A stretch of DNA of 46,436 nt from Acidobacteriota bacterium (GTDB lineage: Bacteria > Acidobacteriota > Aminicenantia > Aminicenantales > Saccharicenantaceae): positions 16,404-62,839 of the forward strand of contig JAQULR010000001.1 of the NCBI GenBank assembly GCA_028749205.1, read 5' to 3'. Positions 7,084 to 14,130 of this stretch are shown piece after piece. The translations under genes were made by a program, and so were the position numbers. The stretch's first letter is position 1; the number at the start of each line of letters is the position of its first letter. The notes beneath the pieces were generated by a model. The model did not search any database and was not told the DNA's origin. It saw only the letters and a list, made by a program, of their open reading frames with translations.

Positions 7084-8328
7084 CTATCTCCTTTTCAGGA
7101 TTACTAGATTTTCTACTTTTGTTCGCGCATCAGGTCTCCCGGAAGCAGGATTTATTTTATAAGAGAACAACCTCCTGCTGACTATCTTATCCACTAATGT
7201 AATCTCATACCTCCAACCTAATTTTGAGAAATGTTCGACAAAAATCTTATCAATAGGAATTGATATACCACGTGAGCTAGCATGACCCACAAATAAAAAC
7301 AAATATGATGTAATTTTCTCTTGAAGACGAGTTAATGCTCCCAAAACACCCCAAAAATATCTTTGGAACACCTTTTTGATATGTACTTCGTTAATTTGTC
7401 CAAGATACTGTTCATATGTTTTCGAGTATATGTCTATAGGATCAATATCGCGATATGGAATTTCTAACTTGCTCAGCTGCTTTATATATTCTTCTTTATA
7501 TCCAAGCCAAAAAAGGTCAAGCTTGGCCTGCCTTATATATTCCTGGGATTGAAGATATGGCGGAGAAGTAATTAATATATCCTTTTCTTCTTTTAATTCC
7601 TGTTTTAAGCTGTCAACTCCGGCCAAAATATTGAATTTCACATCACATGGAAATAATCTCTGATACTCAACAATTCCCTTAAGTACTCTATTTATCTCCG
7701 ATTCTAACAATTCATAAAATTTCTTTTTCCAATCTAATTCTAATAGATTCTCTATTCTTTTTATCGATCTCGAAGATCTTGATAACTTTTGTCTCTGAGA
7801 GTCATCAAATGAAAAATATCTTGATACTTTTAGCAACGGTATAGTTAATATCATCTTTATTTCATTTTCAGGCAATGAATGATAATATCCCCACACTTGA
7901 GAAAAAAATGAAATGAACTGAGAGGGATACCAATATTCTATTCTTGGCCAATCAGGAAGAAACTCTTTTCTATTTGATATAAGGTCCTTAAATATTCCAT
8001 TTATTTCAACTGATATAGGTTTCATTATAGAAATCCTATGCAAGATTCCTAAAAGAGGATTTAGATCCCACAACTCATAATCGTTAGCATATAACCTTGA
8101 TATCACTCCGACTGTACCATAACCAGCAAAGGGATCAAATATCGACATCTCAGGTTTAGAATATTTAGAAAGTATATATGCAATCACATGTGGTATAAAT
8201 TTCGCAGGGTATCTGTAGAGTCCAAAAGTTGCATGTGTTGTTGAGGGAAATCTTATACTCTTCCTGAATTGTATTTCTTTTAGTTTTGATTGAATTTCAA
8301 CTTCGCCTTCTCTAATCCTTCTTGACAT
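7084..8328 (-). CDS. DNA methyltransferase (SPPY type) of a restriction-modification pair
   Basis: This 414-residue protein transfers a methyl group from AdoMet to an exocyclic amino group of A or C. Motif I is DPFAGYGTV (65-73) and catalytic motif IV is TSPPYL (254-259). A motif X-like segment, YRYPAKFIPHVIAYIL (about 38-53), precedes motif I, so the order is X-I-IV. SPPY is typical of N4-cytosine and some N6-adenine enzymes. About 180 residues between I and IV could hold target recognition. The start codon lies inside the 3' end of an upstream ribbon-helix-helix ORF (17-bp overlap), so translation is probably coupled and expression depends on that gene's promoter. Its stop faces the nuclease stop at 1 bp. 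The modified base and target are not deducible. Confidence 0.85.
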   Translation of the reverse strand: MSRRIREGEVEIQSKLKEIQFRKSIRFPSTTHATFGLYRYPAKFIPHVIAYILSKYSKPEMSIFDPFAGYGTVGVISRLYANDYELWDLNPLLGILHRISIMKPISVEINGIFKDLISNRKEFLPDWPRIEYWYPSQFISFFSQVWGYYHSLPENEIKMILTIPLLKVSRYFSFDDSQRQKLSRSSRSIKRIENLLELDWKKKFYELLESEINRVLKGIVEYQRLFPCDVKFNILAGVDSLKQELKEEKDILITSPPYLQSQEYIRQAKLDLFWLGYKEEYIKQLSKLEIPYRDIDPIDIYSKTYEQYLGQINEVHIKKVFQRYFWGVLGALTRLQEKITSYLFLFVGHASSRGISIPIDKIFVEHFSKLGWRYEITLVDKIVSRRLFSYKINPASGRPDARTKVENLVILKRR

Positions 8329-8482
8329 TTATCCTATTAATCTCCTTCTCGATTAGGTATTCAATATATTCACTTATTTTCATCCCTCTTTGAAGTGCTG
8401 ATAGCTTTGCTTTGAACCATAAATCTGGATCAATTCTTATGCTAGTTGTTATTCGTTTCTCACTTACTTCTTTCTTTTTCAT
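8312..8482 (-). CDS. ribbon-helix-helix DNA-binding protein, likely controller of the R-M cassette
   Basis: This 56-residue ORF has the Arc/MetJ/CopG pattern: a basic N-terminus, a beta strand (RITTSIRID), helix A (PDLWFKAKLSALQRG) and helix B (KISEYIEYLIEKEINRI). RHH proteins bind palindromic operators as dimers of dimers. It overlaps the methyltransferase start by 17 bp and is read first from a near-consensus promoter whose -10 is embedded in a perfect 14-bp palindrome. Autorepression and control of the methyltransferase are therefore likely (inference). AGGGG lies only 2 nt before the ATG, and the leader would be about 11 nt. An antitoxin-like role is possible, but no toxin gene adjoins it. 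It is short enough to be missed by length-filtered gene callers. Confidence 0.7.
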   Translation of the reverse strand: MKKKEVSEKRITTSIRIDPDLWFKAKLSALQRGMKISEYIEYLIEKEINRINVKKD

Positions 8483-8493
8483 GACCCCTATGT

Positions 8494-8528
8494 ATTAATA
8501 TATTAATGTAGTTTTTAATACTTGTCAA
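8494..8528 (-). promoter_or_regulatory. promoter of the RHH-methyltransferase operon with embedded palindromic operator
   Basis: Reading the minus strand, TTGACA (8528-8523), a 17-bp spacer and TAATAT (8505-8500) form a near-perfect promoter. The -10 sits inside the perfect 14-bp palindrome ATTAATATATTAAT (8494-8507), which is ideally placed for a repressor to exclude RNA polymerase. Confidence 0.7.
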
Positions 8529-8538
8529 TATTTTCCTA

Positions 8539-8551
8539 TTACCAATGGTAA
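8539..8551. repeat. short inverted repeat upstream of the RHH promoter
   Basis: TTACC-AAT-GGTAA lies just upstream of the -35 element of the RHH operon. It could be a second operator, but a 5-bp-arm palindrome can occur by chance. The rest of 8552-8744 is AT-rich with no gene visible. Confidence 0.3.
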
Positions 8552-8744
8552 CTTGTCTTTTTTCATATAAAAGACGGTAAAGTCAATCGATTCGTCTCAA
8601 AATATCTTAATCGTGAGACAATTATCAAAATAGGCACTTAGATTATCTTCAACCAATGCTGATGTGTAAAAAGTAAGGCCGCTTTTTTATTGGCTGTGCT
8701 CTACAAAAATAAATCTTAGAAATATCCTAATATTTTTTTACTCT

Positions 8745-10217
8745 CTACTCCACCAGTTGACCTGTAAGGGGATCAAGGAGTTTTACCCTGTGGACTTTCC
8801 CCAACCTGTCAAGAGGACCGGGGAATTTTTCAGAGCCTTTGTTGCATGGCTCCCAGTCACCGACAATCATTATTACCATTTTATCAGGCTGGATGTATTT
8901 GTTAGCTACCTCCATAACCTTCTCTTTGGTCACTGCTCTGATTTTATCCCGGTAGGTGGCATAATAGTTCATCGGCTTGCCCTGGAGCTCTAAGTTAGCG
9001 AAATTAACCATGGTTCCAATAGGGCTCTGGAAAAAGTCAGCAAAACTCTCCAGGTAATAATTTATGGCTGTCTCCATTTCGGCCTCAGAAACTGGTTCTT
9101 TTCTTATTCTTTCAAATTCTTTCAAGATTAGAGAGATAGCATAACCAACTGTTTCTGATTTTGTCTGGACATAGCCGGAAAAAGTTCCTGGAAATCCCCA
9201 GCGGTAGGTAAACCGGCTTCCAGTGTTGTAAGCTAAACCTTCATCCGACCTGACCTTGGAGGTAATTCTTGAGGTAAAACTCCCACCACCCAGGATGAAA
9301 TTCATTACCTGAACAGCAAAATAGTCAGGATTGGTATCTTCTATTCCAAGGTGCCCTACTGAAACATAACCCTGATTGATTTTCTTTTGGATGAAATATA
9401 CTCCTGGCTCAGGTTGGGGGAAATTACGGCTGATGTTCGGAAAAGACAGAGATTTGTTGGACCATTTAGAAGCATATCTGTTTATCTTGGTTCTAAGCTG
9501 ACCTCGACTGAAATCCCCGGCAGCAGCAATAATGATATTTTTTGGGAAAAAGTATTGGCTGTGAAAAGCTTTAAGATCTGATTGGCTAATACCTTCAACC
9601 GTGGCTTTAGTAGCCTGATAGGTCAGCGGATGCTCCCCATAAAGAACTTTCTCAAACTCTCTGGCCAGGATCTGGCTCGGGTTATCGTTAGCTGTTCGCA
9701 TCTGCTCTATTATTCTTCCTTTGGCCAGTTTAAGGCTGTCCTCACGGAACTCAGGGTTCATTAGGACATCGAAAAAGATATCCAACCCTTCGTCTAAATC
9801 CTTACTAAGAACAGACAGCGACAGTGAAGCTGTTCTTTCTCCGACAGAGAAATTCAAGCTGCCGCCTAGAAAATCTATTCGCTCTTCAATTTCTGGCCCG
9901 GACCTGGTCTTTGTTCCACCTTTTATCAGACAATCAGACAACAAAGAATCGAGTCCAGCTTTTTCTTTTGGGACATAAAGGCCACCCGTATGAATAATCG
10001 CTACGATATTGATTATTGGCAGTTCTCTTTCTTCTCGAACATAAGCTCTTAAGCCATTTGACAGGACAACCCGATAATCAGCCGGGTTGGGAGGTTCAAA
10101 TTTAAGGGGAGGGAACTTCAGCTCCTCCGGTCTGGACACCTGGGCCAAAACCAGGCTAAATCCAGAAAAAAGCAGCAGACATATTAAGAATACAGCTTTT
10201 ATCTTTTTCATGGTCAT
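8745..10217 (-). CDS. M16 family peptidase homologue lacking the zinc motif (partner subunit)
   Basis: This 490-residue secreted protein has a signal peptide (about 1-25, ending in VLAQ) and the two-domain M16 (pitrilysin/MPP) architecture. Conserved pieces include VVLSNGLRAYVREERELPI, the GLYVPKEKAG loop and GGGSFTSRITSKVRSDEGLAY in the C-terminal half. Where active M16 enzymes have HxxEH, this protein reads LDSLLSDCL, so the zinc site is absent. In two-subunit M16 systems (such as MPP alpha/beta), the zinc-less partner holds substrate. It begins 6 bp after the active subunit gene, with a GGAGGGATGACC context before the ATG, so the two are co-translated. Substrates are probably periplasmic or imported peptides (inference). 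Confidence 0.9.
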   Translation of the reverse strand: MTMKKIKAVFLICLLLFSGFSLVLAQVSRPEELKFPPLKFEPPNPADYRVVLSNGLRAYVREERELPIINIVAIIHTGGLYVPKEKAGLDSLLSDCLIKGGTKTRSGPEIEERIDFLGGSLNFSVGERTASLSLSVLSKDLDEGLDIFFDVLMNPEFREDSLKLAKGRIIEQMRTANDNPSQILAREFEKVLYGEHPLTYQATKATVEGISQSDLKAFHSQYFFPKNIIIAAAGDFSRGQLRTKINRYASKWSNKSLSFPNISRNFPQPEPGVYFIQKKINQGYVSVGHLGIEDTNPDYFAVQVMNFILGGGSFTSRITSKVRSDEGLAYNTGSRFTYRWGFPGTFSGYVQTKSETVGYAISLILKEFERIRKEPVSEAEMETAINYYLESFADFFQSPIGTMVNFANLELQGKPMNYYATYRDKIRAVTKEKVMEVANKYIQPDKMVIMIVGDWEPCNKGSEKFPGPLDRLGKVHRVKLLDPLTGQLVE

Positions 10218-10223
10218 CCCTCC

Positions 10224-11714
10224 TTATCTTCTTCCCTGACCACGGGAATAGACAGCCACCAAACAGTTATCTTTAACAAAATATTTAGTGGCCACGTTTT
10301 TAATATCTTCAGCAGTCACCTTTTTTAGGTCTTCCAGGTCGGTTAGCAAGGATCTCCAGCCACGATTCAGTTCGGCCCGACCTACTCTCATTGCCAGGAA
10401 CATCGGAGATTCCAGGCTACGAATAAAACTGGCTTCGGCCCTGTTTTTAGCTTTCTGCAGTTCCTCGGCAGTCACCGCCTCTTTTTTTATTTTGTCTATT
10501 TCTTCCCAGACATCTTTCTCCAGATCTTCTGGCTGAATGCCCTTCTGGAGTTTTGGTATTACGTTGAAGGTAAAAGCCCCGGTATACCATTGGGGTCTGG
10601 CCATAGCCATGGCTCTGATGGCTACATCCTTTTCTTTTACCAGGACTTTGGTCAACCGACCAGTTTCTCCTGACAGGATGCTAGACAGAAGGCTTAAGGC
10701 CGGGACATCTGGATGCCCGTCTTCAGGAATATGAAACCACATCTGAAGGCTGGGCATTCCTGGGCCCTCACCGTACATTCTCTTGTGGGAATTCTGGGGA
10801 GGAACACTGGTCCGGATAGGTTCTACATCTTTTCCCTTCGGTACCCGGCCAAAATATTTTTCTGCCAACTGGATTATTTCTTCAGGCTTAAAATCTCCCA
10901 CATAAATAGCTACCGCGTTATTGGGAACATAGTATTTATTGTTGAATTCGATTAGGTCTTGTTTGGTAATTCTTCTCAGATCGTCCATCCAGCCTATTAC
11001 CTGCCAGTGATAGGGTGCACCTACATAGAAGGTGGCTCGAACCTGCTCATTAAACAGAAATCCGGGCCTGTTCTCGCTGAGACGCCTTTCCTCCATAACC
11101 ACATCTTTTTCTGAATAGAATTCACGGAAATAAGCATTCATCATCCGATCTGATTCCAAGAGCATTTGGAGCTCTACCTTGTTAGACGGGAGAGTGACAT
11201 AATATCCAGTTACCTCATCTGAAGTAGAGGCATTAAGTCCAGTTCCCCCATTCTTCATATATGTTTCCCAGAGATGGTCTTTGATGATATACTTTTTTTC
11301 AGCTTTAATCAGTTCATCTACCTGTTTCTGCCATTCAGCAATTTTCTGCTGGTCTCCATCCCGTTTCCAGTATTTTTCCCGATAGATTTTTTCCATTAGC
11401 TCATCAATCTGTTTGTTTATAGCATCATCTGCCTCAAAATCTGTAACTCCCATAATCCTAGTCCCCTTAAACATCATATGCTCATGAACATGGGCAATGC
11501 CTGTAATCCCAGGCCGCTCATTGATGGAACCTACCTTATAATAGATGTGGCAGACCACTCTTGGTACTCCAGGCTTAGGAATCATCAGGATTTTCAAGCC
11601 GTTGTCCAGGACATGTTCCTTGACCTCAAGCTTGAGCTGGGCAGAAGCCGCCGTCCCTAAAGCCAGAAGCAAGGAGCAACCAAGCAACAGAACTGCAACT
11701 TTTCTAAAGTTCAT
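10224..11714 (-). CDS. M16 family zinc metallopeptidase, catalytic subunit
   Basis: This 496-residue secreted peptidase has a signal peptide (about 1-25, ending ASA|Q) and the inverted zinc motif HxxEH as H75-V-H-E78-H79 (GIAHVHEHMMFKGT). A downstream glutamate in VVMEERR (E208/E209) is the likely third zinc ligand. Residues of about 95-150 form a charged helical insertion between these elements, followed by GGTGLNASTSDEVTGYY, as in a known long-spacer M16 subgroup. GGAGG lies about 8 nt before the ATG. It is the first gene of a two-gene operon with a zinc-less partner and probably forms a heterodimeric clamshell protease in the periplasm. Confidence 0.92.
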   Translation of the reverse strand: MNFRKVAVLLLGCSLLLALGTAASAQLKLEVKEHVLDNGLKILMIPKPGVPRVVCHIYYKVGSINERPGITGIAHVHEHMMFKGTRIMGVTDFEADDAINKQIDELMEKIYREKYWKRDGDQQKIAEWQKQVDELIKAEKKYIIKDHLWETYMKNGGTGLNASTSDEVTGYYVTLPSNKVELQMLLESDRMMNAYFREFYSEKDVVMEERRLSENRPGFLFNEQVRATFYVGAPYHWQVIGWMDDLRRITKQDLIEFNNKYYVPNNAVAIYVGDFKPEEIIQLAEKYFGRVPKGKDVEPIRTSVPPQNSHKRMYGEGPGMPSLQMWFHIPEDGHPDVPALSLLSSILSGETGRLTKVLVKEKDVAIRAMAMARPQWYTGAFTFNVIPKLQKGIQPEDLEKDVWEEIDKIKKEAVTAEELQKAKNRAEASFIRSLESPMFLAMRVGRAELNRGWRSLLTDLEDLKKVTAEDIKNVATKYFVKDNCLVAVYSRGQGRR

Positions 11715-12076
11715 TCCTTTACCTCCTTCTCAGATGAAAATTTTACTTGTTTGTTTATCTATAAAAACCCGCCTTGGGAAGATACTACTATACTATTTAT
11801 TTTAGACGAAACCATTTTTTAAATCTTCCGCTCTTGATCCTAAGCCAAGGCCAAACAGCCTAGTTCTGCCTGAATTTTTCCCCTCTAAATAAATGATCAA
11901 TCGAAGACAATGAGTGGCCTTAAACAAAAATCGAAGACTTAATAAGAATTTTTTAGATAGCTTCACTCCCCACATTGCTCAGCTACTGACTTTCCTCTCT
12001 GTAATGATCAAAAAGCTTAAAATCTGCTCAAATCTAAGAACGAACCAGAATATAAATTTATTAAAAATATTTTTTC

Positions 12077-12105
12077 TTGTCAAATGCCTCCAGGATAAGT
12101 ATTAT
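12077..12105 (+). promoter_or_regulatory. promoter of the amino-acid permease gene
   Basis: TTGTCA (12077-12082), a 17-bp spacer and TATTAT (12100-12105) make a good sigma70 promoter. Transcription would start near 12112, giving an unusually long 5' leader of about 190 nt before the ATG at 12301. Confidence 0.6.
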
Positions 12106-12141
12106 TTTTGACTTAGGCTGGATTATCGTAGGTGGTAGTTC

Positions 12142-12239
12142 CCGAAAGAAGAAATTTCGGAGTTAGGATAAAACAGCCAATGATTCGATGTCTTGAAAAT
12201 CAGAAATCTCAATCCGAATATCGAAAGAGATTCGGTTTT
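12142..12239 (+). promoter_or_regulatory. structured leader, possible attenuator upstream of the permease
   Basis: Three short stems can form. CCGAAA/TTTCGG pairs at 12142-12147 with 12155-12160. AATCTC/GAGATT pairs at 12205-12210 with 12227-12232. CCGAAT/ATTCGG pairs at 12214-12219 with 12230-12235 and is followed by TTTT. The last two are mutually exclusive because both need 12230-12232, and the last resembles a weak terminator. This is the layout of an attenuation switch, but the stems are only 6 bp and match no riboswitch class I know. Confidence 0.3.
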
Positions 12240-12300
12240 ATGAATGGCGAAGATTAACTATGAAGATTAAACCTCATTCCTTGTCTTAAGGAGATAGGCT

Positions 12301-13698
12301 ATGAACCTCTGGGTCAAGAAGAGACCTGAAGATTTGCTGCAAGCCTCAGAACAGACTCAGCTTCGCAAAAGCTTGCGGGCCGTCGATTTGGCCGCGCTGG
12401 GAATTGGTTCAGTGGTTGGCACAGGAATCTTTGTGGCTACTGGGCAAGGCGCCCATCTGGCTGGCCCAGGAGTTTTGCTTTCTTTTATCATTGCCGCCAT
12501 AACGGCCGGGTTGTGTGCCCTGACTTATTCAGAATTAGCCAGCATGTTTCCAGTAGCCGGAAGTACTTATTCCTATTCTTATGCTGCTTTCGGTGAAGTG
12601 ATCGCCTGGATAATTGGTTGGGACCTGATGCTGGAGTATTTAGTCTCAGCCAGTGCGGTGGCTTCTGGGTGGTCGACAACTTTTATGGGGCTTCTGGAAA
12701 ACTTAGGGGTAAAGTTACCCAAAGCCATAAGTCTAACTCCTTTGGCCGGTGGAATTGTGGATTTGCCAGCTATTCTGATTACCTTACTGATCACTTGGAT
12801 CCTTTATTTGGGTATAAGAGAAAGTTCAGTCACTAATAATATTATTGTGGTAATAAAAGTCGCAGTTATCGTTCTGTTCATTGTCTTGGGAATCAGCCAC
12901 GTTAATTTGAATAACTTGACACCATTTGCCCCGTTTGGCTGGAAAGGGATAATGTCAGGAGCAGCCATAATTTTCTTTGCTTATATTGGCTTTGATGCTG
13001 TTTCTACAGCCGCAGAAGAAACCATCAACCCTAAAAGAGACGTTCCCTTAGGCTTGATGATCTGCCTGGGGGTGGTCATAATCTTGTACGTTGGAGTGGC
13101 CTTTGTCCTGACCGGAGTGGTTCCTTTCCAGGAAATCGACGTAGGAAATGCCCTACCCGCAGCCCTGGCCCGAATCGGGATTCAATGGGGCGGAGCCCTG
13201 GTAGCCACAGGGGGCATCATCGGGATGATCTCAACTCTATTGATAACGGTCTACGGGCAAGTACGAATTTTTATGGTTATGGCCAGAGACGGACTCCTGC
13301 CTGAAGTTTTTTCTCGAGTTCATCCCAAGCACCGCACACCTGTCATCTGCACCTGGATCACCGGAGCTCTGACAGCAATAATCGCCGGCTTTTTTCCCCT
13401 GGGGGTAATCATCGAGCTGTGCAATATAGGAACGCTTTTCGCTTTTGTCTTAGTGTCGGTTGGAGTGATCGTTTTGCGGCATACCCAACCTCAGGTAGAA
13501 AGAAAATTCAGAACTCCTCTTGTCCCATTCACTCCTCTTATCACCATTGGTTTTTGCTTATACTTGATGACTAACCTACCGATCTTGACCTGGGTAAGGT
13601 TTGTTGTCTGGTTAGGGGCCGGCCTAATCATCTATTTCATTTATGGGCTACATCATTCAAAACTCCAGAAGCGCTTTAATGCTAAAAATCAACCTTAG
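12301..13698 (+). CDS. APC-superfamily amino-acid permease (cationic amino-acid transporter-like)
   Basis: This 465-residue integral membrane protein has about 12 hydrophobic helices and the APC signature GIGSVVGTGIFVATGQGAHL in helix 1. It also has SYSYAAFGEVIAWIIGWDLMLEY and the FFAYIGFDAVSTAAEETINP block typical of the CAT/YfnA-YhdG type permeases. These carry amino acids inward by proton or cation symport. AAGGAGAT precedes the ATG at a good distance. It stands alone, with a long leader (12112-12300) that may regulate it. The specificity cannot be read; cationic or branched-chain amino acids are both possible. Downstream to 14130 no convincing terminator is seen. Confidence 0.9.
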   Translation: MNLWVKKRPEDLLQASEQTQLRKSLRAVDLAALGIGSVVGTGIFVATGQGAHLAGPGVLLSFIIAAITAGLCALTYSELASMFPVAGSTYSYSYAAFGEVIAWIIGWDLMLEYLVSASAVASGWSTTFMGLLENLGVKLPKAISLTPLAGGIVDLPAILITLLITWILYLGIRESSVTNNIIVVIKVAVIVLFIVLGISHVNLNNLTPFAPFGWKGIMSGAAIIFFAYIGFDAVSTAAEETINPKRDVPLGLMICLGVVIILYVGVAFVLTGVVPFQEIDVGNALPAALARIGIQWGGALVATGGIIGMISTLLITVYGQVRIFMVMARDGLLPEVFSRVHPKHRTPVICTWITGALTAIIAGFFPLGVIIELCNIGTLFAFVLVSVGVIVLRHTQPQVERKFRTPLVPFTPLITIGFCLYLMTNLPILTWVRFVVWLGAGLIIYFIYGLHHSKLQKRFNAKNQP

Positions 13699-13859
13699 TC
13701 ATACAATCGGGCCGAGCTCAAGATTCTGCTTAGTAAATAATTTATCTGGAGCGGCCTAAGGCAAGCTGGTCTGGACTATTCGCCCAGGGGATAGGAAAAA
13801 AGTTTGGCTAAAGGAGAATTGCTGTCTAAAACAGAAAAGTTTATCCTGAGCTGCTTTTT

Positions 13860-13885
13860 ACTAAAAGTCCTAAATTACTTTTAGT
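13860..13885. repeat. 9-bp perfect inverted repeat
   Basis: ACTAAAAGT (13860-13868) and ACTTTTAGT (13877-13885) are separated by 8 nt. There is no following T run, so an operator or mRNA-end hairpin is more likely than an intrinsic terminator. Confidence 0.5.
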
Positions 13886-13901
13886 CCTCATATTCTTCAA
13901 T

Positions 13902-14066
13902 ATGAAATATAGCTACTTAAGAAAAACCAACCTTACTGATGGCGAATGGTGGGATGCAGAATTTAGAGCTAGCGGGCAATTCTCCCGATTCATCCAATAC
14001 CACAAGCTGGTCCAAGAGTTTTCCCAAACGAGGTTATCATTTGACAATTATTTCAGAATTGCATAG
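13902..14066 (+). CDS. doubtful 54-residue ORF upstream of the radical SAM gene
   Basis: ATG 13902 opens a 54-residue frame ending at TAG 14064-14066. The product is rich in aromatic residues (several F and Y plus the WW in GEWWDAEF) and has no cysteine. There is no Shine-Dalgarno sequence, and its 3' end runs through the radical SAM promoter. A frame this long arises by chance fairly often. I list it only because short precursor peptides can sit beside radical SAM/SPASM enzymes. Confidence 0.18.
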   Translation: MKYSYLRKTNLTDGEWWDAEFRASGQFSRFIQYHKLVQEFSQTRLSFDNYFRIA

Positions 14067-14069
14067 ATT
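14041..14069 (+). promoter_or_regulatory. promoter of the radical SAM gene
   Basis: TTGACA (14041-14046), a 17-bp spacer and TAGATT (14064-14069): a perfect -35 with a 4/6 -10. The leader would be about 55 nt and ends in AGGAGAGGATA before the ATG. Confidence 0.5.
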
Positions 14070-14130
14070 AATATAAAGAGGGACGGATTAAATAAAAATA
14101 TTACCGTTTTCATTTCGATAGGAGAGGATA

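Larger units (their letters stand above)
11715..12300. other. 586-bp divergent intergenic region
   Basis: This region holds the upstream signals of two divergent transcription units. On the minus side, a TATAGT-like -10 (near 11785-11800) is possible for the M16 operon, without a clear -35. On the plus side lie a strong promoter at 12077-12105 and a structured leader of about 190 nt before the permease. A 65-codon open frame at 11914-12111 runs through the promoter, has no ribosome-binding site and is judged spurious. Confidence 0.6.
13699..14130. other. 432-bp intergenic region
   Basis: Between the permease and the radical SAM gene lie a 9-bp perfect hairpin (13860-13885), a doubtful 54-codon ORF (13902-14066) and the promoter of the radical SAM gene (14041-14069). 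No RNA gene is recognisable in the rest. Confidence 0.5.

Noticed and set aside
8757-11805. Several plus-strand ORFs of 60-90 codons antisense to the M16 genes
   Set aside because: All lie wholly or mostly opposite strongly conserved M16 codons and show no family features.
11914-12111. 65-codon plus-strand ORF in the M16-permease gap
   Set aside because: Low-complexity lysine/leucine composition, no ribosome-binding site, and it runs through the permease promoter.
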